This document shows, piece after piece, positions 18,676-27,590 of a DNA stretch of 64,000 nucleotides. The stretch comes from Paenibacillus pectinilyticus (GTDB lineage: Bacteria > Bacillota > Bacilli > Paenibacillales > NBRC-103111): positions 186,001-250,000 of the forward strand of contig NZ_LYPC01000030.1 of assembly GCF_001700435.1 (NCBI RefSeq), read 5' to 3'. Every line of letters begins with the position of its first letter. Position 1 is the stretch's first letter. The translations under genes were made by a program, and so were the position numbers. The notes under the pieces were generated by a model. The model ran no database searches and was not told the DNA's origin. It worked only from the letters and a program-made list of their open reading frames with translations.

Positions 18676-19227
18676 TTATATAAGGTCTCGTCCGCTGTCA
18701 CTTTCTGTGTAGAGGGATATAAGTACGATTGCCGTCTCTTTCCCGATATTTCTCACCACATGGGGCGTACATGCGTTCCAACTGAACGAATCACCCTCTT
18801 CGAATTCAGCCCCATCCTCTCCCTGCTCTGCGTAAATGCTACCTTTAATAACTAAATGGACTTCCTCACCTTCATGTGCATGAGGTGTATCTCCAGTAGA
18901 GGCTCCGGGCGGGAACTCTACAAGCATCATTCTAACGTTCTTCGTAGAGCTCAGGTGCTCCACCTTCAGATATTCGGAGCCGCTTGTTGTGGTGCTTCGT
19001 TCATTCTTTCGAACAATATGCATTCGATCTTCTTTCTTTAGAAGCAAATATGCTAATGGTACATTCAAAGCCTGTGCTATATGCTCCAACGTTGCTATAG
19101 AGGGGGAAGTTTTATTAGTTTCAACCTGACTCATGAAGCCTTGGGATAAGCCGGTTTCTTCACAAATTTGAGCGATGGTGATATTTTTTCTTTTCCGAAT
19201 CGCTCGAATAGTTGAGCCGATATCCAT
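18676..19227 (-). CDS. XRE-family regulator with C-terminal cupin domain
   Basis: 183 residues from ATG 19227, chosen because AAGGAG is nine bases upstream; ATG 19233 is only three bases from it. A helix-turn-helix spans about residues 5-60 (IGSTIRAIRKRKNITIAQIC, GLSQGFMSQVETNKTSPSI), and a cupin_2 domain about 105-170 (GDTPHAHEGEEVHLVIKGSI). Such regulators sense small molecules and control adjacent genes. It is divergent from the esterase-dioxygenase pair and is their probable regulator. Confidence 0.88.
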   Translation of the reverse strand: MDIGSTIRAIRKRKNITIAQICEETGLSQGFMSQVETNKTSPSIATLEHIAQALNVPLAYLLLKKEDRMHIVRKNERSTTTSGSEYLKVEHLSSTKNVRMMLVEFPPGASTGDTPHAHEGEEVHLVIKGSIYAEQGEDGAEFEEGDSFSWNACTPHVVRNIGKETAIVLISLYTESDSGRDLI

Positions 19228-19242
19228 CCTCATGCACTCCTT

Positions 19243-19354
19243 AAATATTAGTAATAAGAATTATAATTTCATATTAGCAATTTTTGCGTTGACAAGTCAA
19301 TGTATGCTGATTTAAATTAGTTATATAAACTTTATTTCTTTATTACTAATATTT
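19243..19354. promoter_or_regulatory. 15-bp inverted repeat framing the divergent promoter
   Basis: AAATATTAGTAATAA at 19243-19257 and its exact reverse complement TTATTACTAATATTT at 19340-19354 frame the region between the XRE regulator and the esterase. Each arm is itself near-palindromic around ATTAGTAAT. The arrangement fits two operators for the XRE protein acting on both promoters. Confidence 0.6.
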
Positions 19355-19396
19355 ATGTCAATCGCTAAGCTTAACTTACAACGAAGGAGGATTTTT

Positions 19397-20056
19397 ATGA
19401 ATCCCACTTATTACTATGACATTCATCTACCGGCCAATATGGACTCGGACAAGAAATATCCAGTCATCTTTACCCTGCACGGCAAAGGCTCTAATGAAAA
19501 AAATATGTTCAATTTGCTCGCTCCGGTGGCAGATGATTTCATTATAATCGGCATCCGCGGCAATCTACGCCTTGGCTCGGGTTATCAGTATTATGATTTG
19601 AAAAGCCTAGGCAATCCTATCCGTGAGATGTTTGATGAAGCGGCTAAACAACTCGAAGCATTCATTCATTATGTGACGGAAAAGTATCCCATCGATCCAG
19701 GCAAACGGTATTTGCTGGGGTTTAGTCAAGGCGCAATTCTGTCGATGACATTAGCACTTACGATGGGTGATAAGCTGAAGGGAATCGTTTCCCTGAACGG
19801 GTACGTTCCTGACTTTGTGAAGTCGGAGTATCCGCTGCGAAGTGTGAAGAATGTATCGGTATTTATTTCGCATGGCGAGTATGATTCCGTATTCCCAGTT
19901 CGAATTGGTCACGAGACGGCGGCATATTTCAAGGAGTTAGCGCCGCGCCTAACATTTAACCTATATCCTACCGACCATGGCGTTTCGGAAGAAAACCAAT
20001 TTGATTTTCTGAATTGGCTTAAGAAAGATGCTGGTTTAACTACAATTAAGGAGTGA
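19397..20056 (+). CDS. alpha/beta-hydrolase, phospholipase/carboxylesterase family (MhqD-like)
   Basis: 219 residues from ATG 19397, six bases after AAGGAGG; an in-frame ATG at 19355 has no such site. The nucleophile elbow LLGFSQGAIL (Ser near residue 110), a late aspartate (GEYDSVFP) and DHGVSEE histidine form the expected triad. It belongs to the family of B. subtilis MhqD, a quinone/catechol-responsive esterase. Being followed directly by an extradiol dioxygenase supports a role in aromatic or electrophile handling. The substrate is not known. Confidence 0.85.
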   Translation: MNPTYYYDIHLPANMDSDKKYPVIFTLHGKGSNEKNMFNLLAPVADDFIIIGIRGNLRLGSGYQYYDLKSLGNPIREMFDEAAKQLEAFIHYVTEKYPIDPGKRYLLGFSQGAILSMTLALTMGDKLKGIVSLNGYVPDFVKSEYPLRSVKNVSVFISHGEYDSVFPVRIGHETAAYFKELAPRLTFNLYPTDHGVSEENQFDFLNWLKKDAGLTTIKE

Positions 20057-20064
20057 GAAGCGAT

Positions 20065-20835
20065 ATGATGCCTTCCTATTTTTTCGCGCATGGCGCCCCG
20101 TCGATCGTACTTGAGGATAATACGTACACACAACTACTTAAAAACTTTAAGGACAATAACCCTAGACCGAAGGCAATCGTGCTCTTTAGCGCTCACTGGG
20201 AAGAGTCGGTACAAACGGTCAGTGCTGCTAAGACTTATGAAACCATTTATGATTTTGGCGGATTTCAAGATGAGCTCTATACGATGACCTACCCGGCCAA
20301 GGGGGATCGTTCACTAAGCGAGCATGTTCAAGCACTATTTGAAAAGCAAGGCATTCAGAGTGTTCTAAATGAGGGTAGAGGACTTGACCACGGAGCTTGG
20401 GCAGTTTTGAAGCTGCTGTATCCGGAGGCGGATATCCCGGTTGTCGCTCTATCCGTGAATCGTCATCTGAGCAACGAGCAGCAGTATCAGATTGGCAAAG
20501 CCTTGGGGGAGCTTAGAGAAAAAGATGTTCTCATTATCGGAAGCGGTGGAACGGTTCATAATTTAAGAAGATTGAATTGGCAGTCTGAAGGAAACGACGA
20601 TTGGGCTGAGCAGTTCGACAACTGGCTTCAGAATAAGCTTGAGTCATGGGATACAGAGGCGCTATTTCAATATCATGAATTGGCTCCTAATGCCCAAACG
20701 GCGGTGCCAACAAGTGAACACTTTATTCCGCTGTTTCTTGCAATGGGATCCGGAGACTCCAATCGTCAGGCAAAGCTGCTTCATCGCAGCTATCAATACG
20801 GCAACCTCAGTTTAAGTTGTTGGCAATTTAACTAA
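20065..20835 (+). CDS. DODA-type (LigB family) extradiol dioxygenase
   Basis: 257 residues from ATG 20065; ATG 20068 is also possible. AAGGAG, lying across the previous stop codon, serves as ribosome site. Family landmarks are FFAHGAPSIVL near the start, VLFSAHWEE (His ligand), GLDHGAWAVLKLLYPEADIPVV and IIGSGGTVHNLR. This is the zinc-using group related to plant 4,5-DOPA dioxygenase and E. coli YgiD. It probably forms an operon with the esterase. The true ring substrate is open. Confidence 0.9.
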   Translation: MMPSYFFAHGAPSIVLEDNTYTQLLKNFKDNNPRPKAIVLFSAHWEESVQTVSAAKTYETIYDFGGFQDELYTMTYPAKGDRSLSEHVQALFEKQGIQSVLNEGRGLDHGAWAVLKLLYPEADIPVVALSVNRHLSNEQQYQIGKALGELREKDVLIIGSGGTVHNLRRLNWQSEGNDDWAEQFDNWLQNKLESWDTEALFQYHELAPNAQTAVPTSEHFIPLFLAMGSGDSNRQAKLLHRSYQYGNLSLSCWQFN

Positions 20836-20881
20836 TGAAGCTAAATGAAAGAGGACGGATCGGATGAAATCCGCAGGTAAA

Positions 20882-20919
20882 GCGGCAATGGAGAGAATAA
20901 TTATTTTCTCCATTGCCGC
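20882..20919. terminator. 38-bp near-perfect palindrome, probable bidirectional terminator
   Basis: GCGGCAATGGAGAGAATAA and TTATTTTCTCCATTGCCGC pair over 19 positions with one G-T wobble. The flanking T-tract is weak on the + strand (GGTTTATATTG). It lies between the dioxygenase and the convergent DUF1330 gene. Confidence 0.6.
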
Positions 20920-20991
20920 GGTTTATATTGTTCATCAATTCGATAAAAGCGTCAAGTTGTTTGTCAAACAAGTGGAATACGAAATCTTCTT

Positions 20992-21300
20992 TCATATTTC
21001 CGAACCTTCTTTCGCAAAACCCTCTACTATAATGCCTCTATAAGTGCCACCCTTCATTCGATGCTTAACGGCATCTTGGTAAGCAGGGCTATAGTACCAA
21101 GATTTCGCTTCCTCGATACCTGGAAATTCCAACACAGCTGCTCCCTCTATTTCCGGTCCTTCAATGACTTCATGCATACCGTACATGACAAGAGGTTTCA
21201 ATAAATGACCTTGAAGCGCTGACGGCGCTTTAGATGCGTAGACATTTAATTCTTCAATATTAGTTGTCTTTTCTCTGATAAAAATAACGTAAGCTGGCAT
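20992..21300 (-). CDS. DUF1330 family protein
   Basis: 102 residues. MPAYVIFIREKTTNIEELNV, a central GPEIEGAAVLEFPGIEEAKSWY and SPAYQDAVKHR are the DUF1330 pattern, a dimeric ferredoxin-like alpha/beta barrel fold of unknown function. ATG at 21300 follows GGAAAGGAT. A copy of the AATATTAGTAAT motif lies about 135 bases upstream, so it may share the XRE regulon. Confidence 0.85.
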   Translation of the reverse strand: MPAYVIFIREKTTNIEELNVYASKAPSALQGHLLKPLVMYGMHEVIEGPEIEGAAVLEFPGIEEAKSWYYSPAYQDAVKHRMKGGTYRGIIVEGFAKEGSEI

Positions 21301-21433
21301 TGGAATATCAAATCCTTTCCATAATGAATATTAAAAGGCTCCATAGTAATTTAATTGGAGGCATCCGTTTTCCTAACCAACTATACACACATGAATTCGT
21401 ATTGTATAATTTATAATTTTCATAATATTAATT

Positions 21434-21445
21434 AATATTAGTAAT
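21434..21445. promoter_or_regulatory. third copy of the AATATTAGTAAT motif
   Basis: Identical over 12 bases to the arms at 19243-19257. It overlaps the last codon and stop of the LysR gene and lies upstream of DUF1330. AT-rich DNA makes chance occurrence possible. Confidence 0.35.
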
Positions 21446-22361
21446 GAATGAGGAACCACATCGCCAGTTTTCGCTTAAGAGAGGAATTAATTAAAATTTT
21501 CTTGCATATAGCTAACGAATTTTTGAGCAGCGGGCGATAAGAATCTGTTTTTTTTAAGTGTAGACCAACTTCCCAAACCCAGCCTTCTTCCTCAATCTTG
21601 ATCCATCTTAAGCCGTTCAGTTCCAGTCCAGCTGTTTTTGGCAATACAGATACACCAAGACCTGCCGATACGAAGCCTGCCACTGTTGGTAGATCTTCAG
21701 CATCGTAAGTGGAGACTAAAGTGAAATTCATATGATGAACACGGGCCAAGAGTGAATCTTTTAGCGAACAGTTGTGCTTTAAACCTACAAACGGCTCTCC
21801 GGTTATCTCCTTCAAGCTAATAGATTCCTGATTGGCAAGCGGGTGCTGGGATGAGACGATAAGATACAGCGGCAGAGAGAGAATCGATAACCATTCATAT
21901 GTATCGTCTACAGGCCTTTCAGATGTTATCATCAAATCGGAATCACCGCTCTCAACCCGATCTAAAATCAAGCCTTTGTCTCCTTGTGTCAACTTAAAAG
22001 TGATTTTGGGATTGGCTTGTTGATATTCACGAATGAGATGTGGGATGAAATCAACTCCCAAGATATTTAAATATGAAAGATGTATGACTCCTGAATCAGG
22101 ATTGGCGTATTCTTCAATTTCCTGTTTTCCACGCTCCACTTCCTTCAAAATTGTCTCCACACGCTTAGCAAACATTGTACCGTATCGATTTATCTGCAGA
22201 TTTCTGCCCTTTCGTTCAAATAAAGGTACACCAAGCTCAGTTTCTAATTTTGAAATCGAATGACTTAGAGCAGGTTGTGTAACTGATAATGATTCTGCTG
22301 CTTTCGTCAAATGCTCCGTTCGGGCAACTTCCAAAAAATACTCTAATTGTGTAAGTTCCAT
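21438..22361 (-). CDS. LysR-family transcriptional regulator
   Basis: 307 residues; ATG 22361 follows TTTAGGAGGAACCT. The N-terminal winged helix is canonical (QLEYFLEVARTEHLTKAAES, then TQPALSHSISKLETELGVPL), with the LysR substrate-binding domain from about residue 90. It is divergent from the broken MFS gene 400 bases away, the usual arrangement for a LysR target, so efflux of a toxic compound may once have been its output. The inducer is unknown. Confidence 0.92.
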   Translation of the reverse strand: MELTQLEYFLEVARTEHLTKAAESLSVTQPALSHSISKLETELGVPLFERKGRNLQINRYGTMFAKRVETILKEVERGKQEIEEYANPDSGVIHLSYLNILGVDFIPHLIREYQQANPKITFKLTQGDKGLILDRVESGDSDLMITSERPVDDTYEWLSILSLPLYLIVSSQHPLANQESISLKEITGEPFVGLKHNCSLKDSLLARVHHMNFTLVSTYDAEDLPTVAGFVSAGLGVSVLPKTAGLELNGLRWIKIEEEGWVWEVGLHLKKTDSYRPLLKNSLAICKKILINSSLKRKLAMWFLIHY

Positions 22362-22636
22362 AGGTTCCTCCTAAACTTAATCTCGACCTAAATTCTGTTA
22401 TCATCATACATACCGAATTGGATTGAAGCAATAGCAGCCATGACAGTGAAATACAAGCAAAGACGCATTTGATGCGTCCGTTTTCTATTCTCTAAATTCG
22501 CAGATTACATGAAAATAATTAATATAAAACATAGATATCATGCATTAGACTGATTGAATGTACATTGTTATGATAATTCAGGTGTTGCGGACAAGCGTGT
22601 TCACATCATAAAAAAATCTGCTTAGAAAGGACGATC

Positions 22637-22735
22637 ATGCATGCAATTCTATATAGTTTATTGTTTATTCACTCATTAGCGAAACAGGTGTGTTCCCTGC
22701 TGCCAATTAATCAAAATTTAATGCAGATGCTATGA
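22637..22735 (+). CDS. possible 32-residue leader peptide
   Basis: ATG 22637 is preceded by AGAAAGGACGATC. The product starts MHAILYSLLFIHSLAKQVCS and ends in QNLMQML. It ends 32 bases before the MFS start. This could be a leader peptide of the efflux gene or chance; the remaining intergenic DNA (22362-22636) holds only a short hairpin at 22462-22478 (GACGCA/TGCGTC). Confidence 0.25.
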   Translation: MHAILYSLLFIHSLAKQVCSLLPINQNLMQML

Positions 22736-22767
22736 ACTTACACTTTATATATAAAAGGAGTATAACC

Positions 22768-23925
22768 ATGTCAAACTCATTGAAAATTTTACTTCTAGCG
22801 ATAGTTACCTTTTTCGTTGGAACATCTGAATATGTAATTGCTGGCTTCCTAGATATCATTGCTAAAGATACAGGAATATCTGTTGCTTCCGCGGGTCAGC
22901 TAATTTCTATCTTTTAACTCAGTTATGCAATCGGCACAGCGATTCTCGTAGCATTAACAGCTAGAATGGATAGAAGAACGCTACTTATTGCGTCACTTGT
23001 TACATTTGTAATCGGTAATGCGATGGTTATTTTCTTGCCAGGATACTTACCTTTGCTTTTATCAAGAGTAGTGCTTGCTCTCAGTGCGGGTATTTTCCTG
23101 ACTGTAGCAATTACAATGGCTACAAAATTAGCAAAGCCTGAAAAGATCGGAAGTGCTATTTCTACAGTGGTAATGGGCTTTAGTACATCCTTTGTGATCG
23201 GTATTCCGCTTGGAAGACTGGTTGCCGCGAATATGAACTGGAAATTAAACTTTGCTGCATTGGGCATTCTTGGTTTTGTTGCTATTTTCATTTTGATGGC
23301 TGCTATTCCACGTACGGAGGGTGAAACACCTATACCGTTAGTTAAACAACTCGCATTCCTTAAAAATCCAAAAATAGTGATGGCACTCGTTGTGATATTC
23401 TTCTGGATTTTAGGTTACTCGATTGCTTTTACTTACATCACACCATTTCTCCTAAACGTGGCCAATATGAGCACTAGCATGATCAGTGTGGCTTTATTCA
23501 TATTTGGTTTTGCAAGTATGATTGGAGCCAAAATTGGTGGATCTGCAACGGATAAATGGGGTGTAAGAAAAACATTGCTTTCTGGGCTCATCATTCATGC
23601 CATTTCTCTTGCTCTTCTTGCTCTAAGCGCCCACTCGATTGTGGCTGTACTCTTAGTCCTTGTTCTCTGGTCCTTGTCACTTTGGTCTTCTGGTCCAACC
23701 CAGCAGGTTAACCTTGTGAGTCAGGCACCAGAAGCATCCAGTATTATGATTAGTTTGTATTCTTCCACTCAGCAGCTATCCATGGCAATTGGCGCGGGTC
23801 TTGGAGGTATTGTGCTTAAGAGCATGCCAATAAGCTCTGTTGTATGGTTTGGTGCACTTGGAGTAGCTAGTGCTGCTATCCTTGCAATCCGCGTGATTCG
23901 TCCAGTAGTCAAAGTATCAAATTAA
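22768..23925 (+). pseudogene. MFS transporter (DHA1, AraJ/PbuE-like) with in-frame stop
   Basis: ATG 22768 follows AAAAGGAGTATAACC. The reading frame is intact over 386 codons except for TAA at 22915-22917, in the conserved block AGQLISIF-stop-LSYAIGTAILV, where relatives have alanine or a similar residue. No shift of frame and no second lesion is visible. All 12 membrane helices can still be read. It is either a recent nonsense mutation, a sequencing error, or suppressed. A second start at 22966 would give a product lacking the first two helices. Confidence 0.85.
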
Positions 23926-24085
23926 AGTATGGAATTTCAAAAATCGTGAGGTATTACTTTATACTTTACCCATTCATGAATATTTATAATAAGATCAATT
24001 ATTATTATCAATTAGAATTATCTAAATTGTAGGGATATGCTAATACTTGTGACCAAAAATAATTAATTAAAGGAGATATAGAAAA

Positions 24086-24877
24086 ATGAAATTTTCATCT
24101 TACGAACATGAATTTCAAGGCAAACGGGCATTAATAACGGGAGGTACAAAAGGGATGGGCTATGCGATTGTAAAGCGCTTGGCCCAAGCTGGAGCCACAG
24201 TCCTTACAACGGCTCGTACAATTCCGACGGATTACGACATTCCAGGCGTTCACTTTATTCAAACTGATATCACGAAGCCTGAAGGCACGGCGCTTCTTGT
24301 TGAGGCTGTGAAAGAAAAGTTAGGTGGTATCGACATTCTTATAAATACAGTCGGAGGTGCTTCAACGCCTCCTGGTGGTGCATTGGCCTTAACTGAGGAT
24401 GATTGGTTAGAAACTTTGAACATGAATCTACTTGGATCTGTCCGATTGGACAGAAGTTTACTACCAATGATGGTAGAGCGAGGAAAGGGTGTTATCATCC
24501 ATGTAAGCTCTATCCAGAGAAAGTTGCCACTTTATGAAACTACCCTAGCATACGCAGCATCAAAAGCAGCGTTGACCAATTACAGCAAAGGATTATCTAA
24601 GGAGTTTTCTCCAAAGGGGATTCGGATCAACACGATTGCGCCAGGCTTCATTCAGACGGAAGCAGCAGATCGGATGATCGACCGCATCGCGACAGTTGCT
24701 GGTAGTCGCGAAGCTGCGTTAGAGGAACTTATGGACTCGCTTGGAGGCATTCCAATCGGTCGTCCAGGACTACCTGAAGAAGTAGCGGAACTTGCAGCTT
24801 TCTTGGCATCCGATCGCTCAGCTTCCATTACGGGAAGCGAGTACGTAATCGACGGTGGAACGATTCCAACGGTTTAA
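24086..24877 (+). CDS. short-chain dehydrogenase/reductase
   Basis: 263 residues, ATG preceded by AAAGGAGATATAG. The cofactor motif is TGGTKGMGYAI (TGxxxGxG) at about residues 18-28. The catalytic Ser-Tyr-Lys is in HVSSIQRKLPLYETTLAYAASKAAL, the Tyr being the one before AASK. The C-terminal ITGSEYVIDGG closes the fold. NAD(P)-dependent oxidoreduction of an unknown alcohol or ketone. It leads a row that continues with the SnoaL-like, unknown and RibA-type genes. Confidence 0.92.
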   Translation: MKFSSYEHEFQGKRALITGGTKGMGYAIVKRLAQAGATVLTTARTIPTDYDIPGVHFIQTDITKPEGTALLVEAVKEKLGGIDILINTVGGASTPPGGALALTEDDWLETLNMNLLGSVRLDRSLLPMMVERGKGVIIHVSSIQRKLPLYETTLAYAASKAALTNYSKGLSKEFSPKGIRINTIAPGFIQTEAADRMIDRIATVAGSREAALEELMDSLGGIPIGRPGLPEEVAELAAFLASDRSASITGSEYVIDGGTIPTV

Positions 24878-24914
24878 TTATTTTCTGTTCTTTTACAAAA
24901 AGGAGGGGTTATTT

Positions 24915-25256
24915 TTGAATCAATTACCAGGTCCCGTAAAAGCATATTTCGATGCTTCAAACGAGGAACGATTAGATTCATTTCTTGCAGCATTCAACGA
25001 CGATGCCTACGTCTTTGACGATAATCGGGAGTTTAGAGGTATAGAAGAAATTCGAAATTGGAGTAAAACCGATATCTTTGGTGCTCATGTTCGCTTTGAA
25101 ATAACTGATGCAACGGAACATGATGGCGTGTACGCCGTTATCGCGTCGCTTGACGGCGATTTTGATAAAACTAATCTACCCAGCCCATTCTTTTTAAAAC
25201 ATACATTTAAGCTGTCTGGCGGTAAAATTAATGAGTTACAAGTATCCTTGCCTTAA
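24915..25256 (+). CDS. SnoaL/NTF2-like small protein, TTG start
   Basis: 113 residues from TTG 24915, preceded by AAAGGAGGGG. PVKAYFDASNEERLDSFLAAFNDDAYVFDD followed by FRGIEEIRNWSKTDIFG is the nuclear transport factor 2 / SnoaL-like pattern of small cone-shaped domains that act as isomerases, cyclases or binding modules. It lies 38 bases after the SDR gene and is probably cotranscribed. Confidence 0.8.
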   Translation: MNQLPGPVKAYFDASNEERLDSFLAAFNDDAYVFDDNREFRGIEEIRNWSKTDIFGAHVRFEITDATEHDGVYAVIASLDGDFDKTNLPSPFFLKHTFKLSGGKINELQVSLP

Positions 25257-25446
25257 TATGGAGGAAAACAAATTCCAATCGGTGCATATCGATGCGCCGA
25301 TTGTTTCTTTTTACAAGTTCCTAAAAACGATTAAGGAGGATTTCGACCGATTTTATCGCCGTGTTAGTATTCCGGCAATGCTCGGTTGTGTAAGGGAATT
25401 AAGAAAAATAGATGATCATTTGTTGGAAATCCCAATTGCAAATTGA
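25231..25446 (+). CDS. short unidentified ORF in the SDR-RibA row
   Basis: 71 residues from ATG 25231, or 62 from ATG 25258; neither has a good ribosome site. The sequence EENKFQSVHIDAPIVSFYKF is not recognised. It fills the gap between the SnoaL-like and GTP cyclohydrolase genes on the same strand. It may be a real small gene or the remains of a longer one. Confidence 0.4.
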   Translation: MSYKYPCLNMEENKFQSVHIDAPIVSFYKFLKTIKEDFDRFYRRVSIPAMLGCVRELRKIDDHLLEIPIAN

Positions 25447-25461
25447 AAAGGAGAAGTATCC

Positions 25462-26223
25462 ATGCCAGTGGCTCAAAGATTTGATCCTAAAGTGATTTCA
25501 CTTTTACAAGAGAAAATAAAACTGATCAAAAACGACGAAGGCGCGGTATATCTTGTCGGCCCCATCAAGCTGCCGATAAACTTATTTGGGGAGACCATCC
25601 AGTTTAATTGGTACTGCTGGCTCAATTGCAAGGAAGTGACGGAAGACTTTGAGCGTATTGTCGCCAAATTATCTGCTGCTAATTTAGCGGAATATCAACA
25701 ATCGAGTGTACTTGTCCATGGGGATTTTCAAAACGCAGAGCATGCTTTGATTCGGTTTCATTCGATCTGTCACACTGGAGATATTTTTGGCAGTAAACGA
25801 TGCGACTGCGGATATCAGCTCCATCAGTCGTTGAAGCATATTGCTGAGCATGGAAGCGGCGCGTTATTTTACCTAGCAAATCATGAAGGACGAGGTATTG
25901 GGCTCTTTAGCAAAGCGCTTGCCTATATTCTACAAGAAAACGGATACGATACTGTGGATGCCAATCTTCAACTTGGCTTTGTGGATGATTCACGTGATTA
26001 TAGCGATGCTATCAAGGTTTTAAAAGCACTCCGAACAAAGCCGGTGACACTAATCACTAACAATCCCAAAAAATTAGATGCGCTTAGCAAGGCAGGTCTG
26101 GATGTAGAGGATCGGGTGCAACTTTGGGGAGATGTATCCGAATATAACGAGAAATATTTGAAAACGAAAATCGAACGTTCCGGGCACTTGAACGGTGAAG
26201 AAGGCTGTTGTAATAATGACTAA
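25462..26223 (+). CDS. ribA: stand-alone GTP cyclohydrolase II
   Basis: 253 residues, ATG after AAAAGGAGAAG. The zinc site is intact: Cys in HSICHTGD and two Cys in KRCDCG near residues 105-117. ANHEGRGIGL, DTVDANLQLGF and LITNNPKKLDAL match the active-site blocks. It hydrolyses GTP to the pyrimidine precursor of riboflavin. It lacks the DHBP synthase half of the usual Firmicute RibBA and carries about 60 extra N-terminal residues and a CC-containing C-terminus. Together with SDR and SnoaL-like genes this may be a specialised-metabolism version. Confidence 0.88.
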   Translation: MPVAQRFDPKVISLLQEKIKLIKNDEGAVYLVGPIKLPINLFGETIQFNWYCWLNCKEVTEDFERIVAKLSAANLAEYQQSSVLVHGDFQNAEHALIRFHSICHTGDIFGSKRCDCGYQLHQSLKHIAEHGSGALFYLANHEGRGIGLFSKALAYILQENGYDTVDANLQLGFVDDSRDYSDAIKVLKALRTKPVTLITNNPKKLDALSKAGLDVEDRVQLWGDVSEYNEKYLKTKIERSGHLNGEEGCCNND

Positions 26224-26265
26224 CCTTAGGTCAGTCAGTTAGATCCAAACCGCTTGTTTGTACAG

Positions 26266-26303
26266 AAGCTCCCCCTTCAAAATGTAGGGGGGAGCTTTTT
26301 TTT
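26266..26303 (+). terminator. strong rho-independent terminator
   Basis: AAGCTCCCCC pairs with GGGGGGAGCTT, followed by a T-run of about ten. It ends the SDR-RibA row. Confidence 0.9.
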
Positions 26304-26329
26304 GTGTATTGGTCAACTTGTATACGAGA

Positions 26330-26500
26330 TCAAATGAACGAACTCCTCCTCATCATCATCTTCTTCTCCTTATTAAACATACTGGCGTACTCTCGGCTGA
26401 AGTGAGATGCAGTTTCATAGACTACCCGGAATGCGACATCGGAGGCGTCTGCCGACTGAGGGAGGATTTCTGGTGTACCCAAAATATCAAAAACGTAACA
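26330..26500 (-). pseudogene. AraC-family regulator, C-terminal remnant
   Basis: On the minus strand the frame reads ADASDVAFRVVYETASHFSREYASMF before a stop at 26330-26332. This is the second helix-turn-helix of AraC proteins (consensus VAxxVGYxSxSxFSREF). Nothing upstream of about 26500 continues the protein, so only the end survives. Confidence 0.75.
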
Positions 26501-26583
26501 CGCTAGCTTTCATAGCCGCTACATACTTCGCACTTGCGAATTATTCTGATACTTTTTTTTGGCATAAATTGTAATATTCAACA

Positions 26584-27438
26584 TACGAAGTAGCGCTCAA
26601 ACAGAAATACCCGTTAGATCCAATTTCAATTATTGCTGCTTCAAAAGAACATATGGCTATTGGACTGGAAGGAGATACGGCTTTTCGGGATTTTCTAATT
26701 TCAGCGAATACGGATGGAAGCAGTCCTACATTAGAAACGATTGAAACAATTAAAAAGCATTCCTTTAATTACACTGAGTCGGGGGATGGCTCATGCAGTA
26801 TAACCAACCTGAACATAGCGCCGCATGGCACTGGTACACTCGTCATACCGGCACGAAACTGGCAGAATGGCGATATTCTAAATATTAAAGCGGTTAAGTC
26901 TTCGAAACTGTTTGATGAATACAACCTTTCAGTAGAGACGCGGATTAAAACGTTCCCAGCTGTTCAGGGACCAGCCCCCAGTGTAACAGATGACGCTTCG
27001 AACATCACAGTTTCCGGCTCCAACTTCAGTATTGGCATCCCCGGCGCATATGGCACCATAGGGGCCAACTTCACGGTGAGTATAGATGGCGCAGGACTTG
27101 TTACTACTGGGTATAGTATTACCAATCCGATAGCGGAGGCGAAAGAGACCGGTGTTATCTATGATGAATCAGGTTCGGTCGATCAATTGAGCTGGGATCG
27201 GAAGGGCTTATAGTCCGCTTATCCCGCCGCCAGAAGGAATATATCAACTACGCCTCAGCCATCATGTCTGGCTCCAATAACCGAATAAGGGCTGAATCAA
27301 ACGGTACGGAGGCGGTTAGAATGGAAATAAATAAGAATTGGATTGATGACAGAGATTCCTCCATTACGTACAACGGTGATGCAGGTGACTACAAAGGAAC
27401 GGAAAAGTACAGCAATACAGTAGGCGCCAAAATTTAGC
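26584..27438 (+). pseudogene. C-terminal remnant of a large glycoside hydrolase (GH2-like)
   Basis: An open frame from about 26584 to the stop at 27213 contains VSGSNFSI and a terminal LSWDRKGL, matching the end part of GH2 beta-galactosidase-type enzymes. Beyond the stop, another frame from 27319 reads WIDDRDSSITYNGD and GTEKYSNTVGA, typical of carbohydrate-binding modules attached to such enzymes. The catalytic domain is absent and the frame is broken. The family assignment is by pattern recall and should be treated as likely, not proven. Confidence 0.6.
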
Positions 27439-27590
27439 TGCGTCGGTTTTACATTTAAGCTCTTTTTGGATACTATCTTCAAGAAGGGTGAAATGTCGAA
27501 TGTTTCAAACGCCAGGCTGTAGGTATCTTTGGGTGACATTTCTAATAATTCGTGCAGGGAGAATAGCACTTCTTGGCGAATACTATACAT
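27425..27590 (-). pseudogene. transposase N-terminal fragment
   Basis: On the minus strand from ATG 27590: MYSIRQEVLFSLHELLEMSP, then FETFDISPFLKIVSKKS and a degenerate TQLNFGA. This resembles the N-terminus of IS5/IS1182-like transposases common in Paenibacillus. It breaks off where the glycoside hydrolase remnant ends. No complete insertion sequence or terminal repeats are visible. The stretch 27600-27905 beyond it shows no gene. Confidence 0.5.
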
